Assembly: GCF_003515075.1 (NCBI RefSeq)
Contig: NZ_QWLV01000009.1
Span: 62,001 to 126,000, forward strand
DNA: 64,000 nucleotides
Reading direction: 5' to 3'
Source of the DNA: Sphingomonas gilva
GTDB lineage: Bacteria > Pseudomonadota > Alphaproteobacteria > Sphingomonadales > Sphingomonadaceae
Shown here: positions 54,626-64,000 of the stretch, piece by piece
Layout of the letters: each line of letters starts with the position of its first letter
Numbering within the stretch: position 1 is the first letter of the stretch
Notes under the pieces: model-generated
The model's input: the letters and a program-made list of their open reading frames with translations, nothing else
Told to the model about the DNA's origin: nothing
Databases searched by the model: none
Position numbers and translations under genes: made by a program

Positions 54626-55117
54626 ATGCCTCGCCACTCCGAAACCCGCCGCTTGCCCTACACGCCCGAGCAGATGTTCGATCTGGTCGCCGATGTCGGC
54701 CGCTATGACGAGTTCCTGCCTTGGGTGACCGCGATCCGCGTGCGGCAGAACAGCGCGACGGAGATGGTCGCTGACATGATCGTCGGCTTCAAGGGATTGC
54801 GCGAGAGCTTCACCTCGAAGGTGCTCAAGCACCGTCCGACCGACATCCGCGTCGATTATGTCGACGGACCCTTGAAGCACCTGACCAACGAATGGGTCTT
54901 CCGGCCGGACGGCAAGGGCGGCTGCGAGGTCGACTTCTGCGTCGATTTCGCTTTCAAGAACCGGATGTTCGAGATGCTTGCGGGGCAGGTGTTCGATCGC
55001 GCGCTGAGGAAGATGATCGGCGCGTTCGAGGAGCGTGCCGCCGCGCTTTACGGCGTCGGCTCCAGCCCCGAATCGGCGAGCGGCAGCAGCAGTTCGAGCG
55101 CGCAGAGCGCCGCCTGA
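54626..55117 (+). CDS. COQ10/RatA-type START-like (SRPBCC) protein
   Basis: 163 aa from ATG 54626. Ubiquinone-chaperone COQ10 features: SETRRLPYTPEQMFDLVADV, GRYDEFLPWVTAIRV, DMIVGFKGLRESFTSKVL, DFAFKNRMFEMLAG. Probably binds ubiquinone or a related lipid for respiratory assembly. The last residues are Ser-rich. Its 3' end overlaps the convergent pncC gene by 70 bp. Confidence 0.9.
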   Translation: MPRHSETRRLPYTPEQMFDLVADVGRYDEFLPWVTAIRVRQNSATEMVADMIVGFKGLRESFTSKVLKHRPTDIRVDYVDGPLKHLTNEWVFRPDGKGGCEVDFCVDFAFKNRMFEMLAGQVFDRALRKMIGAFEERAAALYGVGSSPESASGSSSSSAQSAA

Positions 55118-55578
55118 AGGCGAATTCCGCCGCGGCCGAGATCGCCGAATTCCTTCAGATCGGCGATGATCCGATCGGGGTCGGCGCCGCGCACCGCGCG
55201 GGCGAAGACGACGGTGCCGACCGGCTTCTTCTCGCTGCCGCCGCCGGGGCCGGCAATGCCGGTGATCGCCACGGCGATATCCGCCTCGGTGCGGTCGAGC
55301 ACGCCCTGCGCCATGCTCCATGCGGTCGCGACCGAGACCGAGCCGAAGGTTTCCAGCACGTCGCGCGCTACGTTCAGCTGGGTCATCTTGGCTTCGTTCG
55401 AGTAGGTGACGAAGCCGGCCTCGAACACGTCGGACGAACCGGGGATCTCGGTCAGCGCCGCCGATACGAGCCCGCCGGTGCAGCTCTCCGCCAGCGCCAC
55501 CTTGCGCCCGGCGGCGCGGTTGGCGTCGAGCGCCTTGCGCGCCGCGGCGACCAGTTCGGCAGGCAACAGCAAGTCCAT
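55048..55578 (-). CDS. pncC: CinA-type nicotinamide-nucleotide amidase
   Basis: 176 aa from ATG 55578 (MDLLLPAELVAAARKALDAN). VALAESCTGGLVSAALTEIP and VAITGIAGPGGGSEKKPVG are the CinA C-terminal signatures; no competence domain. Deamidates nicotinamide mononucleotide. Convergent with ratA/coq10, overlapping by 70 bp. Confidence 0.93.
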   Translation of the reverse strand: MDLLLPAELVAAARKALDANRAAGRKVALAESCTGGLVSAALTEIPGSSDVFEAGFVTYSNEAKMTQLNVARDVLETFGSVSVATAWSMAQGVLDRTEADIAVAITGIAGPGGGSEKKPVGTVVFARAVRGADPDRIIADLKEFGDLGRGGIRLQAALCALELLLPLADSGLEPTP

Positions 55579-55579
55579 G

Positions 55580-56098
55580 TCAGCGGCCCGCCTCGAACGG
55601 ACAGAGCGGAATCTTGCTCGCCTTGTCGCCTTCGGACGCAAGCTGGGCGATGGTGATGAACAAGGCGGCCGCATTGCGCGCCGGAAGCGGCTGAAGCAGT
55701 TCGACCACGCGGTTGATCGCCGGGCAATCCTTTGGCTTGATCTCCGCCGTCAGCATCGGCCCCATCATCGCCGAGATCATCGGCTTCGCCATGTTGCCGT
55801 CGAGGAAGGGAGCGACATCGTCTCCGGCGATCTTGCCGAAGGCGGCGCGCGCGGCGGGCCAGGCGGCGTCGGTCTCGGCCTGGAACTTGGCGATCAGCGG
55901 CGCCGGATTGGCGAGCAGCGCGGTGCGGGGCAGATGGGGACGACAGGTCTGGCTGGCCGAACGCACCACATCGGGCATGACATAGAGGGCGAGGCCTTCG
56001 CCCTCCGCCGCGGTGACGCACGGCTTGGCGTTCTGCGCCTGCGCACCGGCGCTGACGGCGAGGGAAATGGCGGCGACAATGGAAGCGGTGCGGCGCAT
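55580..56098 (-). CDS. Hypothetical exported protein
   Basis: 172 aa with signal peptide RRTASIVAAISLAVSAGAQA. Cys-containing mature domain (KPCVTAAEGEGLALYVMPDV, SQTCRPHLPRTALL, PKDCPAINRVVELL) and helical C-terminus; no domain recognised. One base separates it from pncC, and it follows ispDF by 4 bp, so the three are likely one transcript. Confidence 0.75.
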   Translation of the reverse strand: MRRTASIVAAISLAVSAGAQAQNAKPCVTAAEGEGLALYVMPDVVRSASQTCRPHLPRTALLANPAPLIAKFQAETDAAWPAARAAFGKIAGDDVAPFLDGNMAKPMISAMMGPMLTAEIKPKDCPAINRVVELLQPLPARNAAALFITIAQLASEGDKASKIPLCPFEAGR

Positions 56099-56102
56099 AG
56101 GA

Positions 56103-57236
56103 TCAGATACTCCCGGGCAGGCTCACGGTTGCAACGGCCTGCGCCGCGATTCCCTCTCCACGACCGGTGAAGCCCAAACGCTCGGTCGTGGTGGCCTTGA
56201 CGCTAACCCGCGCCGGCGCGAGCCGCAACAGACCGGCGATGCGCGCCCGGATGGCGTCCCGATACGGGCCGATCCGCGGCGCTTCGCAGATGATCGTCAC
56301 ATCGGTGTGGATGATGCGGCCGCCTTCCGCTTCGACCAATCCGCGGGCATGTTCGAGGAAGCGATCGGAAGAGGCGCCGCGCCACTCGGGCTCGGACGGC
56401 GGGAAGTGGCTGCCGATGTCGCCCGCGCCGATGCAGCCGAGCACAGCGTCGGTGATCGCATGGAGCACGACATCGGCGTCCGAATGCCCTACCAGCCCGC
56501 GATCGTGCGGGATGCGAATGCCGCCCAGCCACAATTCCTCGCCCGCCGCGAGCCGGTGGACGTCATAGCCGAAGCCGGTGACCTGGACGCTGTCGATCAT
56601 GCGCTCCAGCCGGTCGAGATCGCCGGCAAAGGTCACCTTGTCGAGCAACGCGTCGCCGGGCACCGTCGTGACCGTGCCGCCATTGGCGCGGACCATCTGC
56701 GCATCGTCGCTCGCCTCGCGATCCGGCGGCCAGGTGTCGTGCGCGGCGCGGATGACGTCGTAGCGGAACGCTTGCGGGGTCTGCACGCGGACCAGCCCGT
56801 CACGAGGCACGACGTCGCCAAGCGCGCCATCCGATCGCGCGAGCGTGTCGGCCACCGGAAGGCCGGGAACCGCGCCGTCATGCTCGGCAAGCGCGGCGAT
56901 CAGCGCGTCGATAACCGGCACCGGCAACAGCGGACGGGCGGCGTCATGGATCAGCACATAGTCCGCTTCGATCGCGTCCAGCCCGGCCCGAACGGAATCC
57001 CGACGCGTCGCGCCGCCCGGAACGATTTTGATATCGCCGAGAACCTCACCAATGGCCGCGGGATCGCCGACCACGATCACCTCGCCGATGGCCGGATGTT
57101 CCACCAGCGCGGCATGCGCGTGCGCGATCACCGGCTTTCCTGCGAGCCGCGCGAACTGCTTGGGCACATCGCCGCCGAAGCGCGTGCCGGTGCCGGCGGC
57201 GACGAGGATGGCGGCGATGCGGGGAGGGGCGCTCAT
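56103..57236 (-). CDS. ispDF: Bifunctional IspD/IspF, MEP isoprenoid pathway
   Basis: 377 aa from ATG 57236. N-terminal IspD cytidylyltransferase ([29 protein letters not shown]) and C-terminal IspF cyclase ([45 protein letters not shown]). Converts MEP to CDP-ME and later to the cyclic diphosphate. The fusion is typical of alphaproteobacteria. Confidence 0.97.
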   Translation of the reverse strand: MSAPPRIAAILVAAGTGTRFGGDVPKQFARLAGKPVIAHAHAALVEHPAIGEVIVVGDPAAIGEVLGDIKIVPGGATRRDSVRAGLDAIEADYVLIHDAARPLLPVPVIDALIAALAEHDGAVPGLPVADTLARSDGALGDVVPRDGLVRVQTPQAFRYDVIRAAHDTWPPDREASDDAQMVRANGGTVTTVPGDALLDKVTFAGDLDRLERMIDSVQVTGFGYDVHRLAAGEELWLGGIRIPHDRGLVGHSDADVVLHAITDAVLGCIGAGDIGSHFPPSEPEWRGASSDRFLEHARGLVEAEGGRIIHTDVTIICEAPRIGPYRDAIRARIAGLLRLAPARVSVKATTTERLGFTGRGEGIAAQAVATVSLPGSI

Positions 57237-57321
57237 GGCTGGGGCGGCTCTACCGGCGCGCGCCTTGCGGGCCAAGGGGGTTTCGGCTAATGGCGCTGCT
57301 CGTTTTTTAGGCAGTATCGCA

Positions 57322-58314
57322 GTGCTCAAGCCCATCCAGATCGGCCCGGTCCGCATCGAGACGCCGGTGATCCTCGCGCCCATGACGGGCGTGACCGATC
57401 GCCCGTTCCGCGTGCTCGTCCGCCGTTTCGGATCGGGGCTCAACGTGACCGAGATGGTCGCAAGCCAAGCGGCGATCCGCGAGACGCGCCAGAGCTTGCA
57501 GAAATTCGCCTGGGACCCGAGCGAGGACCCGGTGTCGATGCAGCTCGTCGGCTGCACCCCGCACGAGATGGGCGAGGCCGCGAGGCTGAGCGAGGATCGC
57601 GGCGCGGCGATCATCGACATCAACATGGGCTGCCCGGTGCGCAAGGTGACGAGCGGCGACGCCGGTTCTGCACTGATGCGTGACCTGCCCAATGCCGCGA
57701 GGCTGGTCGATGCGGTGGTCAAGGCGGTTTCGGTGCCGGTGACGCTCAAGATGCGCATGGGCTGGTGCCATGACAGCCTGAACGCGCCCGAGCTCGCGCG
57801 GATCGCCGAGGATCTGGGCGTCAAGATGGTCACCGTCCACGGCCGCACGCGCAACCAGATGTACAAGGGCTCGGCAGATTGGGCCTTCATCCGAAAGGTA
57901 AAGGATGCGGTTTCGATCCCCGTCATCGCCAATGGCGATATCTGCGGGATCGAGGATGCCGATGCGGCGCTCGCGCAATCGGGCGCGGATGGCGTCATGA
58001 TCGGCCGCGGCGCCTATGGCCGGCCCTGGCTGCTCGCGCAGGTGATGCACTGGATGCGGACCGGCGAGGAGCTGCCCGACCCCAGCATCGAGGTGCAATA
58101 TCACCTGATCGTGGAGCATTATCACATGATGCTCGAACATTATGGCGGCGAGGTAGGCGTCAACATGATGCGCAAGCACCTCGGCTGGTACACGCGCGGG
58201 CTGCACGGATCGGCCGAGTTCCGCAACCGCGTCAACCAGGTGCCCGACGCGAAGGTCGCGCTCGGCATGATCCGCGAATTCTATGCGCCGTGGCTGAGCC
58301 GCGCGGCGGCGTGA
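57322..58314 (+). CDS. dusB: tRNA-dihydrouridine synthase B
   Basis: 330 aa, GTG start. FMN enzyme: [39 protein letters not shown] (active Cys), [22 protein letters not shown] and [12 protein letters not shown]. Reduces uridine in tRNA D-loops. Overlaps ntrB by four bases, as in many alphaproteobacteria (dus-ntrBC unit). Confidence 0.96.
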   Translation: MLKPIQIGPVRIETPVILAPMTGVTDRPFRVLVRRFGSGLNVTEMVASQAAIRETRQSLQKFAWDPSEDPVSMQLVGCTPHEMGEAARLSEDRGAAIIDINMGCPVRKVTSGDAGSALMRDLPNAARLVDAVVKAVSVPVTLKMRMGWCHDSLNAPELARIAEDLGVKMVTVHGRTRNQMYKGSADWAFIRKVKDAVSIPVIANGDICGIEDADAALAQSGADGVMIGRGAYGRPWLLAQVMHWMRTGEELPDPSIEVQYHLIVEHYHMMLEHYGGEVGVNMMRKHLGWYTRGLHGSAEFRNRVNQVPDAKVALGMIREFYAPWLSRAAA

Positions 58315-59396
58315 TCGACACGACTGCGCAGCCGGCGCCCTCCGAGGTGCTGGCGGCGCTTCCCGTCGCGGTGTTGCTGATCGGCCCCGACGACCGCGTG
58401 CGCAACGCCAACGCCGCCGCCGAGACGCTGTTCAACCGCAGCCAGACGGCGATGACGGGCCGGCCGCTCGCCGATATCGTGCCGATCCCCGGCGATCTGG
58501 CCGATCGCGGCGCGCTGGGCCGAGACCGCGGGCTATGGGCCTATGACGTCGACCTGACGATGCCGCATGGCCGCTTCCGCGTCGATCTGGTCGAAGCGCC
58601 CATCGCCGACCAGCCCGGCTGGCGGCTGCTGACGGTGCACAATCTGAGCTCACCGCACCGCACCGGCCACGGCGCGGAACCCTCGGGCGGGGCGCTCGCC
58701 GCGGTGGGCGCGGCGGCGATCCTTGCGCACGAGATCAAGAACCCGCTCTCGGGCATTCGCGGCGCCGCTCAGCTGATCGCTCAGGCCGGAGGGGAACTGG
58801 ATGCCGACGCCCGTGCGCTCACGAGCCTCATCACCCGAGAGGTCGATCGCATCGCCGCGCTGATCGACGGGATGCAGCGCTTCGGCGATGCGCGGCCGCT
58901 GCCGCTGGAGGCGGCCAACATCTATCCCATGCTCGAACATGCGCGCGATCTGGCGAAAGCCGGATTCGCCGCGCATGTACGCATCAAGGAGGAATATGAT
59001 CCTTCCCTGCCTGAGGTGGCGGTGCACCGCGACAGTTTCGTCCAGGTGATGCTGAACCTTTTGAAGAATGCGAGTGAAGCGGTTGAAAGCGTGTCCGATC
59101 CGCGGATCTCGATCACCGCCGCCTATCGCCACGGCATGGCGATCAGCCCCGGTGGCGGCCGTCCGCGCCGATCGCTGCCGATCGAGATCGCGGTCGCCGA
59201 CAACGGTCCCGGCGCCCCGCCGGAGATCGCCGAGCATCTGTTCGACCCGTTCGTCTCGGGCAGCGGCAAGGGGCAGGGGCTGGGGCTGACGCTGGTCGAG
59301 AAGCTGGTCCGCGACATGGGCGGCATCGTCCAATATGCGCGCGAGGGAACGCCCGAGCACACCGTCTTCCGCATCCGCCTGGCGCGGGGAGAATGA
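58311..59396 (+). CDS. ntrB: Nitrogen regulation histidine kinase NtrB
   Basis: 361 aa, GTG start. PAS-like N-terminus ([20 protein letters not shown]), phospho-His in [20 protein letters not shown], then N-box [10 protein letters not shown]-boxes DNGPGAP and [14 protein letters not shown]. Soluble; phosphorylates NtrC under nitrogen limitation. Confidence 0.96.
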   Translation: MIDTTAQPAPSEVLAALPVAVLLIGPDDRVRNANAAAETLFNRSQTAMTGRPLADIVPIPGDLADRGALGRDRGLWAYDVDLTMPHGRFRVDLVEAPIADQPGWRLLTVHNLSSPHRTGHGAEPSGGALAAVGAAAILAHEIKNPLSGIRGAAQLIAQAGGELDADARALTSLITREVDRIAALIDGMQRFGDARPLPLEAANIYPMLEHARDLAKAGFAAHVRIKEEYDPSLPEVAVHRDSFVQVMLNLLKNASEAVESVSDPRISITAAYRHGMAISPGGGRPRRSLPIEIAVADNGPGAPPEIAEHLFDPFVSGSGKGQGLGLTLVEKLVRDMGGIVQYAREGTPEHTVFRIRLARGE

Positions 59397-59398
59397 GC

Positions 59399-60811
<1,413 letters not shown>

Positions 60812-60863
60812 ACGCGCAAAAGGCGTGTTCCCAGCGCCACGAGACTGTTGTAGCAATGCCACA

Positions 60864-63095
60864 ATGGCCAGCGACGCGACGCTATCCCGACCCGAAAATT
60901 CTGGCCTCCGCCAACGGCTGATGCGCGCCCTGCGCGACGATGGCTATATGCCGCTGGTCGAGGTCGCGGTGGGCGTCGCGCTTATCCTCGTCGTGGTCGC
61001 CAGCTATTTCGTGCTGACCGGCGACGAGGGAACGCCCCAGCCGCTCAACCCACCGCTGGTAGCGTTTCTACTGGTGGCCAACCTTGTGCCGGCCGTCGGC
61101 GTGCTCGTGCTCGTCGGTCGCCGCGTGGCGATGCGCCGTGCGGCGGCGAGCGTCGGGGGAGGCGGCCGGCTCCACGTCAGATTGGTCGCCTTGTTTTCCG
61201 CGCTCGCCGCGGTGCCGATGCTGCTGCTGGTGATCTTCGCGTCGCTGCTGTTCCAATATGGCGTGGAATTCTGGTTCTCCGATCGCGCACGCGGGATGCT
61301 GGAGAACGCCAACATCCTGGCCCGCCAATCCTATCAGCAGGCGCTCGACCAGGTGGAGCTCGAATCGGTGACCGCCGCCAGCGATCTCGGCGCGATCCTT
61401 GAGGAGGAGCCGATCGACAGCCCCGGCTTTCCCAGCCTGTTCCTCCAGCAGATCTACTATCGAAACCTGACGGAGGGCGCGATCGTCTCGGTCACGCCGC
61501 AAAATGGCGTCCAGACGCTGGCGATCATCAACCCCTATGATCGCGATATCGAAAGCCAGATCGATCCGGCGGCGATTGCCCGGTTGCGCAGGGGCGAGCC
61601 CAGCGTGGTGCTCGATCGCGGCGATCGCATCGCGGCATTCGTGCCGATGGCCGGCCGGTCCAACATGTTCCTCTACGCCGCGCGGGCGTCGAATCCGCAA
61701 ATGCGCCCGCAATATGCGCGCGCGGAGGCGGTGCTGAACGATTATCGCGCGCTGATGGGCCGATCGCGCGGCCTTCAGCTGCAGTTCAATGCGATCCTGC
61801 TGGGCGTGTCGCTCCTCATCGTCGCCATCGCGGTGTGGATCGCGTTGCGCGTCGCCGACCGCTTCGTCCGTCCCGTCGGCGAACTGGTCGGCGCGGCGCG
61901 GCGCGTGGCTGACGGAGACCTCACCGCGCGGGTGCCCGACCCGCGGACGCAGGACGAGATCGGCACGCTCGCCAGCGCGTTCAACCGGATGACCCGGCGG
62001 CTGGAGGAGCAGACGGGCGCGCTGGTCTCGGCGAACGCGCAGCTCGACAGCCGGCGCGCGCTGATCGAGGCGGTGATGTCGGGCGTCAGCGCCGGCATCC
62101 TGTCGATCGACGACGACGGCAATGTGCGCCTGATCAATGCCTCCGCGCTCGAACTGCTGCGTCGCGAGGAGGACGACGCGGTCGGGCATCCGCTCTCCAC
62201 GATCGCGCCTGAACTGGCCAAGGCGATCGCCGATGGCGAGCGCGAGACGATTGTCCACGTCGATGCGCGCGGCGAGGCGCTGACGCTGGCGGTGCGAATC
62301 GTGCGCGACGCATCGGGCCATATCCTGACCTTCGACGACATCACCCAGCAGCTGCTCGATCAGCGCCGCGCCGCCTGGTCCGATGTCGCGCGCCGTATCG
62401 CGCATGAGATCAAGAACCCGCTGACGCCGATCCAGCTCGCAGCCGAGCGGCTCCAGCGGCGCTATGGCGGCAAGATCGACGCCGAGGACGGCGTGTTCGC
62501 GCGGCTGACCGACACCATCGTCCGCCAGGTCGGCGATCTCAGGCGGATGGTCGACGAATTCTCCTCCTTCGCGCGGATGCCCAAGCCCGTGTTCCGCGAG
62601 GAATCGCTGCTCGATATCGTCCGCCAATCGGTATTCCTGCACGAGGTCGCCAATCCGGCCATCGCCTTCTCCATCGCGGGCGGCGACCAGCCCTGGCCGC
62701 TGGTGTGCGACCGCCGCCAGCTCGGCCAGGCGCTGACCAACATCCTCAAGAACGCCATCGAGGCGATCGGCGCGCGTGGCGAGGATGCGCCGGCGGGACG
62801 CATCGACATCGCCTTCGCCGCCGAGGGCAAGACGATCCGGCTCGACATCGCCGACAACGGCATCGGCCTGCCGGTCGAGCGCGAGCGGCTGGTCGAACCC
62901 TATATGACGACGCGCGCGCGGGGCACCGGCCTCGGCCTCGCCATCGTCAAGAAGATCGTCGAGGAGCATTTCGGCACGATCACGTTCGACGACAATCCGG
63001 GGGGCGGATCGATCGTGAGCCTGTGCTTCGAACCGCAACTGCTCGCCGCGCTCGACGGCGGCGAAGATACCATCAAGCTTGAACGGACCCCCTGA
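60864..63095 (+). CDS. ntrY: Membrane histidine kinase NtrY
   Basis: 743 aa from ATG 60864; a GTG at 60825 gives 756. Several membrane segments at residues about 30-110 (VALILVVVASYFVLTG, VAFLLVANLVPAVGVLVLV, LFSALAAVPMLLLVIFASLL), a periplasmic part, another TM, HAMP (ADRFVRPVGELVGAARRVAD), PAS, HisKA with [20 protein letters not shown] and ATPase (NILKNAIEAIG, DNGIGLPVERERLVEPYMTT). Partner of NtrX. Confidence 0.95.
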   Translation: MASDATLSRPENSGLRQRLMRALRDDGYMPLVEVAVGVALILVVVASYFVLTGDEGTPQPLNPPLVAFLLVANLVPAVGVLVLVGRRVAMRRAAASVGGGGRLHVRLVALFSALAAVPMLLLVIFASLLFQYGVEFWFSDRARGMLENANILARQSYQQALDQVELESVTAASDLGAILEEEPIDSPGFPSLFLQQIYYRNLTEGAIVSVTPQNGVQTLAIINPYDRDIESQIDPAAIARLRRGEPSVVLDRGDRIAAFVPMAGRSNMFLYAARASNPQMRPQYARAEAVLNDYRALMGRSRGLQLQFNAILLGVSLLIVAIAVWIALRVADRFVRPVGELVGAARRVADGDLTARVPDPRTQDEIGTLASAFNRMTRRLEEQTGALVSANAQLDSRRALIEAVMSGVSAGILSIDDDGNVRLINASALELLRREEDDAVGHPLSTIAPELAKAIADGERETIVHVDARGEALTLAVRIVRDASGHILTFDDITQQLLDQRRAAWSDVARRIAHEIKNPLTPIQLAAERLQRRYGGKIDAEDGVFARLTDTIVRQVGDLRRMVDEFSSFARMPKPVFREESLLDIVRQSVFLHEVANPAIAFSIAGGDQPWPLVCDRRQLGQALTNILKNAIEAIGARGEDAPAGRIDIAFAAEGKTIRLDIADNGIGLPVERERLVEPYMTTRARGTGLGLAIVKKIVEEHFGTITFDDNPGGGSIVSLCFEPQLLAALDGGEDTIKLERTP

Positions 63096-63097
63096 CC

Positions 63098-64000
63098 ATG
63101 GCGCTCGACATCCTTATCGTCGATGATGAATCGGACATCCGCGATCTCGTCTCGGGCGTGCTCGAAGACGAAGGCTTCGGCACCCGCACCGCGGCGGACA
63201 GCGATGGCGCGCTGGCGGCGATCCATGAACGCCGGCCCTCGCTCGTGCTGCTCGACGTGTGGCTCCAGGGATCGAAGCTCGATGGGCTGGAACTGCTCGA
63301 CGAGATCAAGGCGCGCGACGCGAGCATTCCGGTGCTGGTCATCTCCGGCCACGGCAATCTCGACACCGCGGTCGCGGCGATCCGCAAGGGCGCGGCCGAC
63401 TTCATCGAAAAGCCGTTCGAGGCTGACCGGCTGCTGCTGCTCGTCCGCCGCGCGACCGAGACCGAGCGGCTGCGGCGCGAGAATGCCAGCCTGAAGGCGC
63501 TGGCGGGCCGCGACGAGGAGCTGACCGGCAGCTCCAACGCGATCAATGGGGTGCGCGCGACCTTGAAGCGCGTCGCCGCGACCGGCAGCCGTGTGCTGAT
63601 CTCGGGCCCCGCCGGCGTCGGCAAGGAGGTCGCCGCCCGGCTGCTGCACAGCTGGAGCAACCGCGCTGAGGCGCCCTTCGTCATCCTGAGCGCGGCGCGA
63701 ATGACGCCAGAGCGCGTCGAGGAGGAGCTGTTCGGGGTGGAGGAGGGCGACAAGCTCGTCCGCACCGGCCTGCTCGAACAGGCGCATGGCGGCACGCTGC
63801 TGCTCGACGAGATCGCCGACATGCCGATCGCGACCCAGGCCCGCATCCTGCGCGTGCTGACCGATCAGGCCTTCGTGCGCATCGGCGGGCAGCACCAGGT
63901 GAAGGTCGACGTGCGCGTCGTCTCCTCCACCTCGCGCGATCTGACGCAGGAGATCGCCGAGGGGCGCTTCCGCGAGGATCTCTATTACCGGCTCAACGTC
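63098..64000 (+). CDS. ntrX: Response regulator NtrX, 3' end outside window
   Basis: Begins MALDILIVDDESDIRDLVSG; truncated by the window edge. Receiver (LLDVWLQGSKLDGLELLDEI, FIEKPFEADR) and a start of the AAA+ domain (SGPAGVGKEVAARLLHSWSN, LLEQAHGGTLLLDEIADMPI). The segment ELFGVEEGDKLVRTGLLEQ stands where NtrC has GAFTGA, so the sigma-54 contact loop is missing, as reported for other alphaproteobacterial NtrX proteins. Confidence 0.95.
   Translation, partial: MALDILIVDDESDIRDLVSGVLEDEGFGTRTAADSDGALAAIHERRPSLVLLDVWLQGSKLDGLELLDEIKARDASIPVLVISGHGNLDTAVAAIRKGAADFIEKPFEADRLLLLVRRATETERLRRENASLKALAGRDEELTGSSNAINGVRATLKRVAATGSRVLISGPAGVGKEVAARLLHSWSNRAEAPFVILSAARMTPERVEEELFGVEEGDKLVRTGLLEQAHGGTLLLDEIADMPIATQARILRVLTDQAFVRIGGQHQVKVDVRVVSSTSRDLTQEIAEGRFREDLYYRLNV

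Noticed and set aside
61068..63038. 656-aa antisense frame to ntrY
   Set aside because: Shadow frame; ntrY has complete kinase motifs on the other strand.

Overview
The window is a GC-rich chromosomal segment of an alphaproteobacterium, most likely a sphingomonad (Sphingomonas or a near relative). The basis is family recognition from sequence: an ispD-ispF fusion gene, an alphaproteobacterial ChpT phosphotransferase, RpoH, the NtrBC-NtrYX block, a JAMM protease next to chpT, and many short palindromic intergenic repeats. No database search was possible. Almost all of it is core genome in short operons with ATGA or TGATG overlaps. The accessory parts are small: about 3.4-5.2 kb next to a tRNA-Lys, and a ccdAB pair.

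Layout. 1-3.4 kb: end of a Gly/Asn/Pro-rich ORF and a CHASE2-EAL phosphodiesterase. 3.4-5.3 kb: integrase remnant, two accessory ORFs, tRNA-Lys. 5.4-11.3 kb (minus): mreB-mreC-mreD-mrdA-rodA, split between mreD and mrdA by a 273-bp MITE-like palindromic element. 11.4-16.2 kb: mutL, a VOC gene with a nonsense codon, a hypothetical gene, and rpsF-rpsR-rplI. 16.4-19.8 kb (minus): a polyamine operon (ornithine decarboxylase, deoxyhypusine-synthase-like protein, esterase) with a structured leader and a possible leader peptide. 19.9-24.6 kb: PLP dehydratase, hydrolase, two tandem cysteine desulfurases and a ferredoxin. 24.6-28.4 kb: ccdAB, PilZ protein, SRP RNA, dnaX, ybaB. 28.4-32.3 kb: CAP protein, mtgA, rpoH, a RluA-type pseudouridine synthase, JAMM protease.

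32.3-38.2 kb: chpT, then cheA-cheW-cheY-cheB-cheR. 38.2-43.8 kb: DMT transporter, amidase, RNase P RNA, Yip1-like protein, J-domain protein, thioredoxin-like ferredoxin, small hypotheticals, a degenerate hydrolase, sufE. 43.9-48.1 kb: an enlarged phage-shock (psp) locus. Divergent pspF faces a sigma-54 promoter driving a small exported peptide, pspA, pspB, pspC and five more small membrane/coiled-coil proteins. Four of these and PspC share a C-terminal signature. 48.2-53.3 kb: sodB, lipoprotein, ettA, Uma2, NYN-LOTUS protein, carbonic anhydrase. 53.5-58.3 kb: lipA, ratA/coq10, pncC, ispDF, dusB. 58.3-64 kb: ntrB-ntrC-ntrY-ntrX, with ntrX cut by the window edge.

The most interesting points are: the ornithine decarboxylase leader, where a hairpin buries the ribosome-binding site inside a 20-codon upstream ORF; the extended Psp paralogue array; the nested-palindrome element in the cell-shape operon; and palindromic repeats translated in frame inside mutL and a cysteine desulfurase.
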